64,000 nt of DNA from assembly GCA_947095535.1 (NCBI GenBank), contig OX352772.1:182894240-182958239 (forward strand), in the 5' to 3' direction. The notes beneath the pieces are model-generated. The model searched no databases and had not been told where the DNA came from. It was given only the letters and a program-made list of their open reading frames with translations. Below are positions 46,572 to 58,120 of this stretch, piece after piece; position 1 is the stretch's first letter; each line of letters opens with the position of its first letter. Position numbers and translations under genes: made by a program. Origin of the DNA: Poecilobothrus nobilitatus (lineage: Eukaryota; Arthropoda; Insecta; Diptera; Dolichopodidae).

Positions 46572-47415
46572 ACTTGTTATGAACTTGAACGTTACTTACG
46601 GGATGAGCCTAAACTTCAGTCATATAACAAACTTCATTCTGAATACGATGCTTGGGAGATGTTTACTTCACCAGCAAGTATATTTGACGAGTTAAATATA
46701 CACGATACAAACATAGACTCAATTTCAACCAGTTCGATATGTTCGGGAGCTTCGTGGGATAGTTCACATAACTCTTCTATTATTGATGTAGATGAAGATT
46801 TAAATATAAATTCTCCAAATTTGAAGGATCACAGTTGCAAAATTTCACTAGAAATGGGACTGCAACCTAATCCTAAGCATTCAAAAAGCAGTTTGAAACA
46901 ATTCTTACCAAAGAACTTAATAAGAGAATTGCTGTTGGAAAAAGTTGTTTATTCTGCAAGTAACAACAAAAATCAAAACAAAAACATAAAAAAAACAAAA
47001 ATTATTAGTAATAATAAGAACGACAAAATGAATAAAGAAGCATTACAAACATTAACACCACCTTCTTCTCCTGAATCAACAAGAGCAAATAGTTCTACAG
47101 ACACTACTGATTTAGCTGCATTTATCAGTCAACAACAAAATGATTTTATAAGAATATCGGTCAGTGCTAAAACTACTTCTAAAACTGAAGAGCAAAGAAA
47201 TATACCAGGTATGACTGAATATTCTCGCCATATAAGGATACCCGAAAAACCAAAATTACAAACTCTTCCCACGAATAATGGTATTACACAATTGACAACA
47301 TTTACACCAAGAAAAACTTCCAATAATGAGTCGAATAAAGAATTCTTCTCTTTTACTAAAATTATTGAAATTAGTCAACAAAACTTACAGCTTACGACTA
47401 CAACAAATTCACAAG
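46572..47415 (+). CDS. luna: Internal coding exon of a KLF6/KLF7-type Krueppel-like factor (luna)
   Basis: Open from the acceptor at 46571 in phase 0, beginning TCYELERYLRDEPKLQ. This matches the TCLELERYLQ(S/T)EP segment that follows WQQ in vertebrate KLF6/KLF7. Near residue 157 of the exon comes LQTLTPPSSPES, the LTPPSSPE motif shared by KLF6/7. The rest is low-complexity Ser/Thr/Asn-rich activation-domain-like sequence with a Lys-rich patch. The donor is acaag|gtaac at 47415/47416 (exon length 844, leaving phase 1); without splicing a stop follows at 47430. The C-terminal C2H2 zinc fingers that bind GC/CACC boxes are not in the remaining 16.6 kb. It is a nuclear transcription factor by family. 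The only host gene seen. Confidence 0.85.
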
Positions 47416-48030
47416 GTAACACAGAGTTATAGTTAATCTAAATAAATAAAAATGTTCAAAAAATGTTAAAGTAATAATTTTCTAGATAGATATGCCTATA
47501 ATATACCTACTTATATATTTTAAATTCAAATATCAAATTTTAATAAAGTAAAAATAATTCAACAAAATATAAAATAATAATGTCCATTCTTTGCTAAAAT
47601 AAAAAATATTTAATTCTTACTGTGAATTCTTATTGACTTAGACATCTACATAATAATATAATTTATTGAAATGAAAATAATTTAACAAAAAAATTATACA
47701 TATACATATATACATTCTTTGGTTAAAACAAAAAATTCATTATTTACAGTGCCTCCTTATTTGAGACTTTCTAAAATTAATGTATTATAGTCCTTCCTGC
47801 ACGTTGATTTTAGCTGGAAATTTGTAAAAACACTCGATTTTCTTGCAGAAAATAGGTAGGTAGGATTGAAAGAATTTGACTATAATTTATGTAGGAAACA
47901 TTGTAGGAAGCGTTTTTAATTGGAATAAAATGATTTTAAATGTGTTCCCAACGACTAAAACCTTATTTTATTTTTATATTGCGTGACAAGTTAGAGACAA
48001 GACAAGTCGCTTTTAGAATGTAATGTATCC
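47416..48030 (+). other. Start of the downstream intron
   Basis: Donor gtaaca, then AT-rich DNA without recognised elements. Confidence 0.55.
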
Positions 48031-48480
48031 ATTTATTTCAGAAGATCTTTTAAAATAGGGTGGAGATGTCACTAAATAGCAGATGGATTATACGCCAAAC
48101 ATTCGGATAGAATGCAATAGGTTTTTGGAGTAATTACATCAGCAATTTGTAAATATCGTACAACAGTATGTGCAATTATATTTGCATCCTGATTCCACAA
48201 AAGTGAAATGCTTGTTTAATCAATTTGGTTTAACGATTTGATAATTAATCGTTTTGCCATCTTTGATACATTGATACAGCTTTCTCTTGATGGGTCTTTA
48301 GGTCGGCGCAAATCTCCTTCCGCCCACTTAAAATAATCTTCAATCTGTGTCGAATCAAATTCGTTGTATATTGTATTTTTATTCTTGAACTGTGATCGTT
48401 TCCGCAAACGTATTTTGCTGTAGAGTGTAAATCATTTGTCATGCCTGCAATTTCTACTTGTTAAATGATGTTGTAATATT
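48030..48480 (-). pseudogene. Unidentified coding-like relic
   Basis: The minus strand reads with few stops from about 48440 to 48060: IYNEFDSTQIEDYFKWAEGD, LRRPKDPSRESCINVSKMAK, NQDANIIAHTVVRYLQIADV, ITPKTYCILSECL. Base composition is less AT-rich than the flanks. I do not recognise the family; a transposase or retroelement origin is likely from context only. Confidence 0.35.
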
Positions 48481-50279
48481 CTAAATATTTCCATGTTTTA
48501 TGCAATTGTCTCTGTTACCCACCTTCATATATTTAAATCAGAAAGGACGATTTTCGCAAAAAAAATGGTGTAACTTACTATTGTGTCCTGTTGTGCAATA
48601 TTATTTATATATATTCTGAGTATTCTATTATTATCTGCCATTAATATCTTATTTTAAAAATTATTGAATTTTAGACTTCAATTGTTTCTGCTTAATTAAT
48701 CTTGAGAACTTTAACATTTTTCAGCCTCAGAACACAGTTGTTTATCGTTCGTCGGCAATATGATAAAAATTTATATTTTGTTATTTTTCAGATTAATATA
48801 TTTTGTAATATTCTTTTTTGTTTAAAGTTGTTTACTAATTATAGCTTTAAATTTGGCTGCTCTTGTAGAACTTCCCCAAATAGCAGCTTTTTAACCATTT
48901 CTGAACTGCAGGAATTGCTCTATATATTTCTAAAATCCTAGTGTTTGAACTGGGTTTTTTGACATTAACCACTTTGTTACGATTAATTTTTTTTTTTAAT
49001 GATTGAATTAAGGGTTTCAAATTTTGAAATTACATTGTTTTTTTTTTAAGTTCTTTATAATATTTTCGTGCGGTCTTTTTCCCTGTTTTTTTTGGTTATG
49101 TCCTATAGTAAATTTGTATCAAATCTTATTTTCGGAACATTAATGGGGTCAAGGTTATGTTGGTTCAGTTCAATCGTTCCTATGCGTGAACAGGATGGAG
49201 TAATGTTGGATAAATATTATTTTTCTTTCTACCTCATTTTGTTTGTTTTGTCTATATTTTTTGGAATTTCATGGAACTGCCTTATGATAAAAAATTACGT
49301 TTTTTCCACGAAGATCTTAATGAAGTTTTAAATTAAAAATGTGCAATGACAAATGGGAAAAAGCAACTCTAAATACGGAAATTAAGGGATATTAAAGAAA
49401 CTATTACGCATTGGAAGTCGATTTTCTCCTTGAACCGAAAGTACATAAAAGTTTATGACAAAATCTGGATCTAGCGTCTTGGAAATGGATAATGGACGCT
49501 CACAATATGAAATGTAAAATAAATAAATATTCGAAAACTTAACTTAAGTTTATTTTTTTATTACGATATTTAAAAATTTTATATTTAAGAATATTATTAA
49601 TTTAAGAATATTTTTAAGTGAAATATGTATTTTTGTGTTTAAATAATTTTATAAATAACTCTTGTTAGAGCTCGAAAAAAACCTATCTTGTGTTGGTGGG
49701 CTTTAAATAAATACAGTTTATTATTATTACTTAATACTAATTGCGAAATGCTTAGTAAATATCAATGTACTTTTACTTGTAATAAAATTGTAAAGTAATT
49801 ACCTGTAATTTATTAATGAAAAATTAATTAACAGAAATGCTAAATTGAATTTTCTGCTTTTTTAACTAATTTTAACTCATTCGTAAAGGTGAATGAGTTA
49901 ACCTCAATTTTTGGTCAATCAAGGTTAATGAATAATGTATCTCGCGCAATGCGCTTCAAAAAATCGGTTTTGTTTATACTCTCCCTTTTCCTAATCACTC
50001 TTTTCATATTATTATTTTTTTTTATCATAGTTTTCAAAATAAACAAAAAACAAAATAATTAAAAAAAAACGCTTACTTTAGTTTTTAGTTGTATTATTTA
50101 ATTATGTGTAAAAGTTATTTTTAGTCAAAAGATAAAAAAAAAAATTTTATGAAAATTTTTAAAAATACATATCAATTTAATTCATTTAATTTGTTTTTGA
50201 TCATTTTATTCTAATTTTTTATTTTAATTTATTTTTCGTTTTTGGTAGCTTTTCACCGTATTCAACTTTTGCAATTTTT
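48481..50279. other. AT-rich intronic DNA, no gene
   Basis: Short open frames (48702-48941, 49068-49331) are hydrophobic by composition and show no family resemblance. No terminal repeats recognised. Confidence 0.5.
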
Positions 50280-50780
50280 AGCTAAGGTCAAATTTTAGCT
50301 AAGGTCTTTAAATAGGTCTTCTATAATTTTATACATCCCAGTGAGATGTTTGTCACCTGGTTTTTTTTCTGGTATGATATCTTGTATATGATGTTTGCGT
50401 ATGATGTCTGTCACCTGGGAAGCTGGTTGTTTTTGTAGTTTTGCCCAATATAATTTTTTTCAAGCCAGTGTCCAATTTTTTTCCTAGCTTCATCATCAAA
50501 CTTATTACTTAAAGCCGAGTAATAAGCAGCTTTTGTTTGGCGGTACGAATGCAAAACTTTTGAAATTTCATGAAAATTTAATTTTAGTTGGAAACTGCAG
50601 TACTCAAATCTATATCCGTCTTTCCAGACTGATCTTCTTTCTTTTTTTTGAATCTAGTTTTTTCATTACGTTTCGTCGCTTTTTCCTATAAAGTAATTTT
50701 GTGGTTGTGGAATTTCTGTCTTTTGAATTAAAATTTTATGCGGTGAACCTGAGAATCGACAAATACAAAGAAAAAATTAA
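50280..50780 (-). pseudogene. Unidentified coding-like relic
   Basis: Minus strand from about 50620: VWKDGYRFEYCSFQLKLNFH, EISKVLHSYRQTKAAYYSAL, SNKFDDEARKKIGHWLEKNY, a frame change near 50425, then VTDIIRKHHIQDIIPEKKPG and MYKIIEDLFKD. It shows amphipathic, helix-like patterning and protein-like composition. Family unknown to me. Confidence 0.4.
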
Positions 50781-51250
50781 ATAAACAGTTTTATGAGGTT
50801 TAAAAAAAACGTCAAACTCAAACAAAAAAATGTATCCGCTTTTATTTTATATTCTTCTCTTTTCAAAATGTATTAATGTGTATGTAAATACACATACATA
50901 TAAAAAATAATCTACTTTTTGAAGAACAGTATGGAAATAAAGCGGTGTTAAAAAGTAAAAAGAATCTGAATCTCGAAGACTAGTCTGGAAAAGCCTATGA
51001 GTTTCATAAATTGCATTCAAAAATAAGTATTTTTCAATAGCATAGAACTAGGGATCCCTAGGATATGAAAAAATCTAAAAAAGAGTTAATTTGACTAAAG
51101 AGAACAAAAAGAGATTAAATTTAAAAAAATAGTTTTTTTTACCCTTTTCATTATTGTTTTTTAAATGAGATATTTTTTTTTAATATAGTTTCTTTATTAT
51201 TTTTTAAATTTAACATAATATACACAGTATAATAATATTAAATCATTTAA
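50781..51250. other. AT-rich spacer
   Basis: Nothing recognised. Confidence 0.45.
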
Positions 51251-51440
51251 GGGGCCTCGCTGGCCTAGTGAGTAAGAGCGTATAAAATACGCTGTAAACA
51301 CGGAGGGAGTGTGGGTTCGAATCACACACACGTCGTAAGAGTTATTCGCCCTTACGATATTTACAGCCACGCCTGCACAGGAAAGGCTGTGTAATTTCCT
51401 GTCCACATTTATGTGGCAGAGAAATGCAATAAAAAAAAAA
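51251..51440 (+). mobile_element. tRNA-derived SINE, family S1
   Basis: It starts ggggcctcgctggcctagtg (A-box-like TGGCCTAGTGAG at 51261-51272) and has a B box GGTTCGAATCA at 51314-51324. A hairpin follows (tcgtaag ... cttacga, 51333-51357), then a unique body and a poly(A) run at 51429-51440. The layout is that of a Pol III-transcribed tRNA-derived SINE. Flanks (attaaatcatttaa / ttaatgatttaatt) resemble a decayed target duplication. Confidence 0.8.
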
Positions 51441-51690
51441 TAAATTAATGATTTAATTAATAAATAAAATAATTCTTATTCAATTGACAGAATTTAGAAT
51501 TTAGTAAATGTAATAACATAGTTATTTCAACAAACATAAATGAAAAATCATATAAAATAAAATTATTCGAATTCACAAATGTAATTGTTAAAATGTAATA
51601 AAAAACTAAACCAATTTTAACTAATAATGTTTTGTCAAATTTAGTTAAAAAATTAAAGTAACAAGATATTTAATTGGGTTTATCAGATTT
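51441..51690. other. AT-rich spacer
   Basis: Nothing recognised. Confidence 0.45.
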
Positions 51691-53320
51691 TATATTCATC
51701 GCACATTATACATTTCAGAGGACGATACTTTTAATGAAACCTCATCTTTTTTTTTCTTTCATAAAAGAAATCTTGGTAAAGTTCATTTTTGTAATTATAC
51801 GAAACTAATAAAATAGCACGTATAGTTTCAACTTTTAGTTTATTTCTTTCTTTCGTCCATTGAGTTTCTATCATTGACAATACGCGTTCAACACTAGCAT
51901 TCTCATCCGAAATGGAAAAGAAACATTGACAAGTTTTAATAATTCCTAATAAAATTCATTTTTTTCATTTTATTAAAATAAAATCATGAATAAGAAGGTT
52001 TTGCATCTTTCATGAATAAGAAGATTTTGGTGTTCTTCATCGTTTTCAAATTCTGTTACAAAAGATTTTAAGTTATGAAATTGATCAAAGCATTTTATAT
52101 CATTAATTTCTAAATTTTCGAATTTAGTGCCATAGTTTTCAACATTCTTCCAATCTGAAATGTTTGTCACTGACATCCATTTGAAACACTCAAATGCGTT
52201 AAATTGTTCTGTCCAAGAACATAAATAATCAAATGATATTTGATAGCAGGCAAACATTTGTTTCATAAATATTATTTATTTATTTATTTATATTAATATT
52301 ACATACATAAATGTAATGCAATATTATTGAACCGGCTACCAAGGCCATTATAGGTTTTTATACTATTATTAAATTATATACTAATATTATTTATTTTGTT
52401 TATATTATATATTATATATTTACATTATATTTGGTCGTAAGGGGGGTATGTAAAGAAAAACACACTTACGACCTGTGCAGGGATCGAACCCACACTCCTT
52501 TGGTTAATACGCCACACGCCTACCCACTAGGCTACCGAAGCCCCCGTTTCCTAAATATATCAACTTCAGTTACATATCCTTCTTCTTTCAGTTTTTGAAT
52601 AATTGTTTTCACACAAAAAGGTATAAACTTACTTTTCAGTCTTTCACCCACAGAAATTTTTAATGAATGCAGAATTGCAATAATTTCTAAAATTGAGTTT
52701 TTTTCTACTTTAAGTTGTAAAGTTTTTTTTGAAATAAATACATAAATGAGTGTACGAATAAGAGACAAGCTTCACTAAACTTTAACTCAAAAAATGTTTT
52801 TAAAATCAAAGGAGACGTTTGCAATTTCTGTTGATAAAAGTAGGATTTTAAAGCCGGGAATATTTGGATTATCCTATTAACACATTGTACAAAATCACAG
52901 AATTTTTTTAATTTTTTGTCCAACAGTATAAATTGAAAAATGGTTAAAAATTTTAAAGGCAATTGCTTCTACATCAAACATGAACGTATCAATTCCATAT
53001 TTCGCTATATTATCAGTTACATATGTGAACGGACAACCAATACCAAAACGATTTTTATTATTTAATAATTCAATAAATTGTACACATTTTTGGTACCTCC
53101 TCTCTTCAGTCCGCCAAAATTTGTGTTACAATTGTCCCCAGAAAAAGCTATACATTTGTGCAATAAATTTAATTCAGTAAGTAATGCGAAAAGATAATTT
53201 GAAATAGTTTCAGCAGTTTCGTTCGGTAAAGATTTCAAATTCAGAAGTTTCGTTTGAATACCTTCTATCTCGGGAAAAAAATGGAACAATAATTGGGAGT
53301 ACAAGTAACACAAATCAATT
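51690..53320 (-). pseudogene. hAT transposase, remnant 2, split by a SINE
   Basis: Minus strand. FSGDNCNTNFGGLKRGGTKN (about 53130) is a catalytic-core segment of hAT transposases. Next come KKFCDFVQCVNRIIQIFPAL and LKFSEACLLFVHSFMYLFQ (52705-52962), then KSKFIPFCVKTIIQKLKEEG (52532-52768). The SINE interrupts it at 52273-52545. Reading resumes with ECFKWMSVTNISDWKNVENY (51973-52266), and the dimerisation region ENASVERVLSMIETQWTKER lies at about 51895-51835. The family resembles DUF4371/ZBED-like insect hATs. Frames change at about 53060, 52740 and 51960. Confidence 0.82.
52273..52545 (-). mobile_element. tRNA-derived SINE, family S2, inserted in hAT remnant 2
   Basis: Minus strand. A box TAGCCTAGTGG (plus 52524-52534) and B box GGTTCGATCCC (plus 52480-52490) both fit the consensus. 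A perfect hairpin follows: ggtcgtaag ... cttacgacc (plus 52433-52473). The tail is (TAAA)n at 52273-52290. Flanking 13-base target duplications gtttcataaatat (52260-52272) and gtttcctaaatat (52546-52558) differ at one base. Confidence 0.88.
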
Positions 53321-54099
53321 AATTACTAATTTTTTAATAAAATTTACTATTAAAACATTTAAAATTTAAAATGAAATAAATCCTTGAATTGCCTTTTATA
53401 ATTATACGAATATCCATCATATAAGAAAAGAAACACAACACGACAAAACGAAAAGAAAAGTTACTTTTGTTATGGCTATTATTGTTTAGTGGTTGACTTG
53501 TAACAAGTTGAAATTTGACAATTAATTGACAACAACATAAATTTCTATATTCAATACTTTCAAAATATTTAAACACTACGTTTCCATACACAATACTCAA
53601 TAATTTTTTTTTAGTTTCTTTTAAATGAATTTTTAAATGTAAATAAAAAAAGAACAATCTCTTTTGGAAATAAAAAAAAAAGATCAGGTTAGAAAAAGAA
53701 AACATGTTCTCTAAAAAAGAGATATTATGGGATCCCTACGTAGAACACTTAATAGAAAAATTTTCTAATATTAGTAATATACAAACACTCATCCATACAT
53801 AAATACAAACAATTTAACAGAGAAAAACAAAACCAAACAAAACTTTCTTACCGATATCAATTATCAATATTACTCATCATAATATTTCCAATACATGTAT
53901 GATGAAAGATGATTATCATTTTTGGCAAAATTTCAGTAACTGTAAAGTGTTGTTTTGTGTGTGACATGGATAATTAAAAAAAAAAAAATTAATTCATTGA
54001 ATTATGAAAAATTGAATTGTGATTTTGATAGTATACTTATAGTCAAAGAGCTATAATAAGTATGCAAAATTATTATCTCTATTATAATAATAAATTTAA
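53321..54099. other. AT-rich intronic DNA, no gene
   Basis: The minus-strand open frame 53334-53705 is Phe/Lys/Leu-rich by composition only and shows no family signature. Confidence 0.5.
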
Positions 54100-55020
54100 A
54101 AGTTTAACCATGGGTAGCTCTCATAAAAAAATTAATGTTGTAGAACAACTTTTCCATGTAGCCCCTTCCATTACGGAGCTATAGCTCTTCAAATTTAAAA
54201 TAAGCCTTATTTTTAAATGGGTATATGTCATGTTCTGCTTAACATTTTTTTACCTTTGTACGTCAATATCAAAATTAAACAATTTTTTTTAATTTAATAT
54301 TTAAATTTACTATTATGTGAAAACCAAATTTTGCACGATTTTTCTACTTTCATAACTCCGGCACGATTTTAGATAGGGACTTGAAATTTTGAGGTAAGAA
54401 AGTACTTTTAGAATTAGTATAAGTTTCGTCAGAAATGTTTTTTGGCCGATCCCCTGTTTATAAGCTATTAGAACTCAAAATTTGGTATTTTTAAACACCT
54501 GTAACTGAGGCACCTGTACACATTTTTCTTTGGCAAGACAAAACTTAAAGCTCAAGTAATACATTTTTACGTCTATTAACGGTTTCTTTTATATAGGGTT
54601 CGCGAAAAAGCTCTATTTTCAGATGTGTATAGTAGTAGTTCAAATGCGTAGTTTTACAATTTAAAAACGCTAGAAGACCGGAAATATTCTTCCCTCTATA
54701 AAAAAAATATCAAAATTATGCAATGTTTTGTGATTTATTATATTTACCGTTATATGAAAACCAAAGTTTGCATGATATTGCTTTTTTCATAACTGCGACA
54801 AGCTTTTAGAAGTTTCCTCAGAAAATTTTTTTGTTAACCCCTGTTTAAGCGCTATTAGAGCTCAAAAATTGAAAATTTGCTACTTTCAGACACCTTCAGT
54901 ACACATTTTTCTTCAGCAAGGCATAAAAATTAAAGCTCCAGTAATATGTTTTTAATTATGTTAACGGTTTTTCTTAGTTATATTGGGTTCCGGACTTACA
55001 GCTCTTCAATATTGCAAAAA
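54100..55020 (+). repeat. Repeat related to R3 head, two tandem units of about 400 bp
   Basis: 54125-54290 resembles 13510-13700 (ttgtaaaacaact, ccttaccgtta-like, agctcttcaaatttt, tctgcttaacatttttt). A unit with tatgtgaaaaccaa ... gcacgatt ... taactc ... agttt-gtcagaaa ... cccctgttta ... gctattagaactcaaaa ... acacatttttctt ... ttaacggttt occurs at about 54310-54610 and again at 54750-54985. Non-coding. Confidence 0.6.
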
Positions 55021-56970
55021 GTCGTATTTTCACATTTTTTCTTATATGAAATTTTAATTTTGGTGCAAGTCACTATTCTAAACAGTTTGTAATATCTTTT
55101 GCAATTGTGCGCTTTTAAAAACCGTTGGTTTACATTTTGCCTTATTTTTATATGATTCTAATATTGATGGCGGTTCATGGTGGTTTAAAATAAAACCACG
55201 GTAATAACAAAAACGATATTAAGCTTAAGTTGCAACATTATAGTGCCAACCCATTTCATGCCCACGTTTTCTTCGTATTCTTCGGGTTTTTTTTGTGTCA
55301 TATCTCGAATTGATTTCTTTATTTCACTTTTTTTTATGTTTCAAATATTCATATAATGTTTCAATATATTCAATATATTCAAATATTGAAGGTGTTCATG
55401 ACGGTTCAAAGTAAAACCACAGTAAAAACAAAAACATATATAGTATTAACAAAAATAGTATTAATAAAAATACTTCACAACAAAGAAGAAAAAGTAAATT
55501 AAAGAAGGTACATATATTGTTTGAACTTTATTATCTATTTTAATACAAATAAAAATTTTAATTAATAACTGATCAGTTCAAATGAAAAGCTCAAAACTTA
55601 ATATTTTATTCAATGGCTTAAAATTTAAAAAATATAAGAAAAAATACTCACCTGGTAATGACAAAATTTTTGCAACCAATTTAATGTCCAAAAATATTCT
55701 TCACAACTAACTCAATCGACCTTTTTTTTAAACAAATGTGAAACGTACGTTAAATGCCTATTTTAACCGATTCACAAAATTTTAGCAGCATTTTAAAATA
55801 ATTTTGTCCACAGAAATGACGATGGTCTACGCATTAAAATCTAATTATACAGAAAGTGATTTTAAATAGCTTTTTTTTAAGGATGTTTTAGTTTGGTTAA
55901 ACTGTCCTTAACATTACTGTGCAATTTAATTAAGAATTATTTTCAAAATCACGAACATCAAAATTCATTAACATTTATTCTTTAAATACAGATTGAGTGA
56001 GAACACCTCATGGTAATGATTTTTTGGACGCGTAAGTTTCTGGTAAAAAAAAGGTCTGTTGCTTTTGTGTCTTCTTGAAAAGGTCCAAATTTTCTATAGT
56101 GGATTTATCTATTTAACTCATGATCCCAACCCTAAACTGTGGGGAAATTTTTGGATTTTTTTTTGTTTTATAGTTATTTACTTAAATAAACTAAGGAGGT
56201 CAAATAGAAAAATTCCTGAAAAAAAATGATTTTTCAAAGAAATTATATCATGCAGTTACTAACATGTAGCTAACCTAGTTTGGTATCAGCATCTACAATT
56301 TGTGACTTCCAGACGTTTGTAATAGTTATATCGATAATATTAGTAAATAAGTTATAAAATTATAAAAAGTTTAATATTTAGAAAAAACACCTTATTGATT
56401 CTACAATTTCAAATTATTTTTATTACAAAGTTTTAAATTAAAACATATAAAAATACAATATTTTTGAATGCATTTCGATCAACGAGATCATCTTTAGATC
56501 TAACACGATTACCTAATTTAATAATTAAAATTCAAAAATTATTATTGTTGACAAAATTTGACAAAAAGCAAATAAGGTCCACCAATACTTTTTGTTTATG
56601 TTTCTTTATTTGGTTATTTATTTAGTTATTTCAAACTATTAATTTTATAAAAAAATATATTCTAATATTAAAATACTTTTGAAATACATATTACGATTTT
56701 TTGTTAAAATACTGGTACATATGCAAATATTAAAAATGAAATTTTAAACACTTATGTAATTTAAAATATTGAAATTCAAAAAGCTTATAAAAAGATTTGA
56801 AAAATTAAAAAAATAGTTAAATTAATAAGCAATTAAAAAACAAACAAAAAACAAAACTAAAATCAAAATATTGCAAATTACAAAAATATTAGAAAATTAA
56901 ATTAGGAAATATTTAATTTGACAAATTCCAACTCTTTTTTAAATGTTATTAAGTTGGTTTCACATTTTGT
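55020..56970. other. Non-coding part of the duplicated segment
   Basis: AT-rich. A motif gttcatg-cggttcaaa-taaaaccac-gtaa is repeated at 55175 and 55390. On the minus strand cattaccag|gtgagt at about 55650 is a textbook splice donor, but no exon-like coding sequence precedes it. Confidence 0.45.
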
Positions 56971-56974
56971 CAGT

Positions 56975-57433
56975 CTGTTGTGGTGGCTTTGGATATTCAA
57001 AAGCTTTTGACCGAGTCTGGCATGATACTTTACTAGCAAAATGCAAAGTATTAGGTTTAGGTAGAGTCTTTTTAAAATGAATTGGGGATTTCCTTTCGAA
57101 TCGAGTGATTCGGGTACTTCTCGATGGATACTCATCTGATAATTTTAAAATAAATAATGGTGTCCCTCAGGGATCGATTTTATCTTCCACTCTTTTCTTA
57201 ATATTTATCAATGACCTACTTTCAATAACCTACAATCGAATCCATAGTTTCGCAGGTGACAGCACCCTTGTAGCTTCCTATGAATTTCATAGCCGTTGTA
57301 ACATTAAGCATCAGATTAATAGAACAACAAAAAGGTTCACTATCAGTGAATTAAATGATGATTTAGCCAAAATCCAAAAGTGCGGTGAAGCAAACAGAGT
57401 TGACTTCACACCAAAAAAACTCAATGCTGTTTA
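56975..57433 (+). pseudogene. LINE L1a RT fragment, active site altered
   Basis: Plus strand: ALDIQKAFDRVWHDTLLAKC (about 56984, frame-shifted against the next part), then 57105-57433 with VIRVLLDGYSS-type text and GVPQGSILSSTLFLIF. The catalytic FADD is read as FAGD (Asp to Gly). The end matches the family member at 7660-8140. Truncated at both ends. Confidence 0.85.
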
Positions 57434-57439
57434 ATAATT

Positions 57440-58120
57440 AAATTTTATATTTAATAATTTAATTAAAAAAAACACAAATTTAAATTTGGACACAATTTAT
57501 TGTTGTTTATTTATTATTATTATTATTTTTGACATATATATAACTTTTTATTATTAATTTATTTAAAACACTTAATTCTAGCACTTAATTGAATTTACTA
57601 AACTGACTGACGATCACCAAAAGGTGAATGGGTGTTTTATACTATATTATCGCTGACTTTGCGTCTGCGGTATTTTATTAGAATATTGGGTAATTCGTGG
57701 GAACGGAAGTTGAATTAGCCAATATTTGAATAATTGTCTTTAATAATTTTATGCGAAAACTAATTATTTGAGTTTATATGAAATATTAAATATAATATGA
57801 ATTTGGAGATAATTGTTTTCACATAAAATTTCAAAAAAATATTTTAATAAAAAAAAAAAGATAATTATTAAATATTGTATTCGCAACACGCGTAATAATT
57901 AATTAGGAATCTTATTGTTTTAAGAATTGCATGTGAAAGTGAATTTATTTAAAATTTGATCCTTAAGAAAATTTAATTTACAAATAATTACCTTAAAATA
58001 AAATTATTAAAAATATTTCATATAAACAAAAATGCATGCATACTTATAACATTTATGTTTTCAGTGATTTAATATCTTAACATTTATGTTATAGTATACA
58101 CGGGTGTAGTAACTATAACT
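57440..58120 (-). repeat. LTR (reverse strand) of a second errantivirus-type element
   Basis: In the minus sense it begins AGTTATAGTTACTACACCCG at 58120, directly after a polypurine run (plus cccccatccttt, 58121-58132). It contains a TATA-like TAGTATAAAA (plus 57635-57644) and, about 30 bases on, an arthropod initiator TCAGT (plus 57602-57612 region). The distal end near 57440 is not defined, because the LINE fragment abuts it. Part of it lies in the duplicated segment. Confidence 0.65.

Larger units (their letters stand above)
54867..57853. repeat. Duplicated segment, copy 1
   Basis: Matches 61014-64000 at a constant offset of 6147. At every point I compared there was no substitution, and homopolymer lengths agree. 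It contains repeat DNA, the LINE L1a fragment and part of a reverse-strand LTR. Confidence 0.9.

Noticed and set aside
49068..49331. 87-residue hydrophobic open frame
   Set aside because: Phe/Leu/Ile content follows from T-rich DNA; no family motif, and no related copy in the window.
51251..51330. Possible functional tRNA gene
   Set aside because: A and B boxes are present but no cloverleaf with acceptor pairing can be drawn, and a SINE body with poly(A) follows.
53334..53705. 123-residue minus-strand open frame
   Set aside because: Low-complexity Phe/Lys/Leu text without motifs, directly upstream of the hAT relic but not continuing it.
55640..55665. Minus-strand consensus splice donor cag|gtgagt
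   Set aside because: No coding exon, acceptor or gene on that strand supports it; one isolated donor match is expected by chance in this length.
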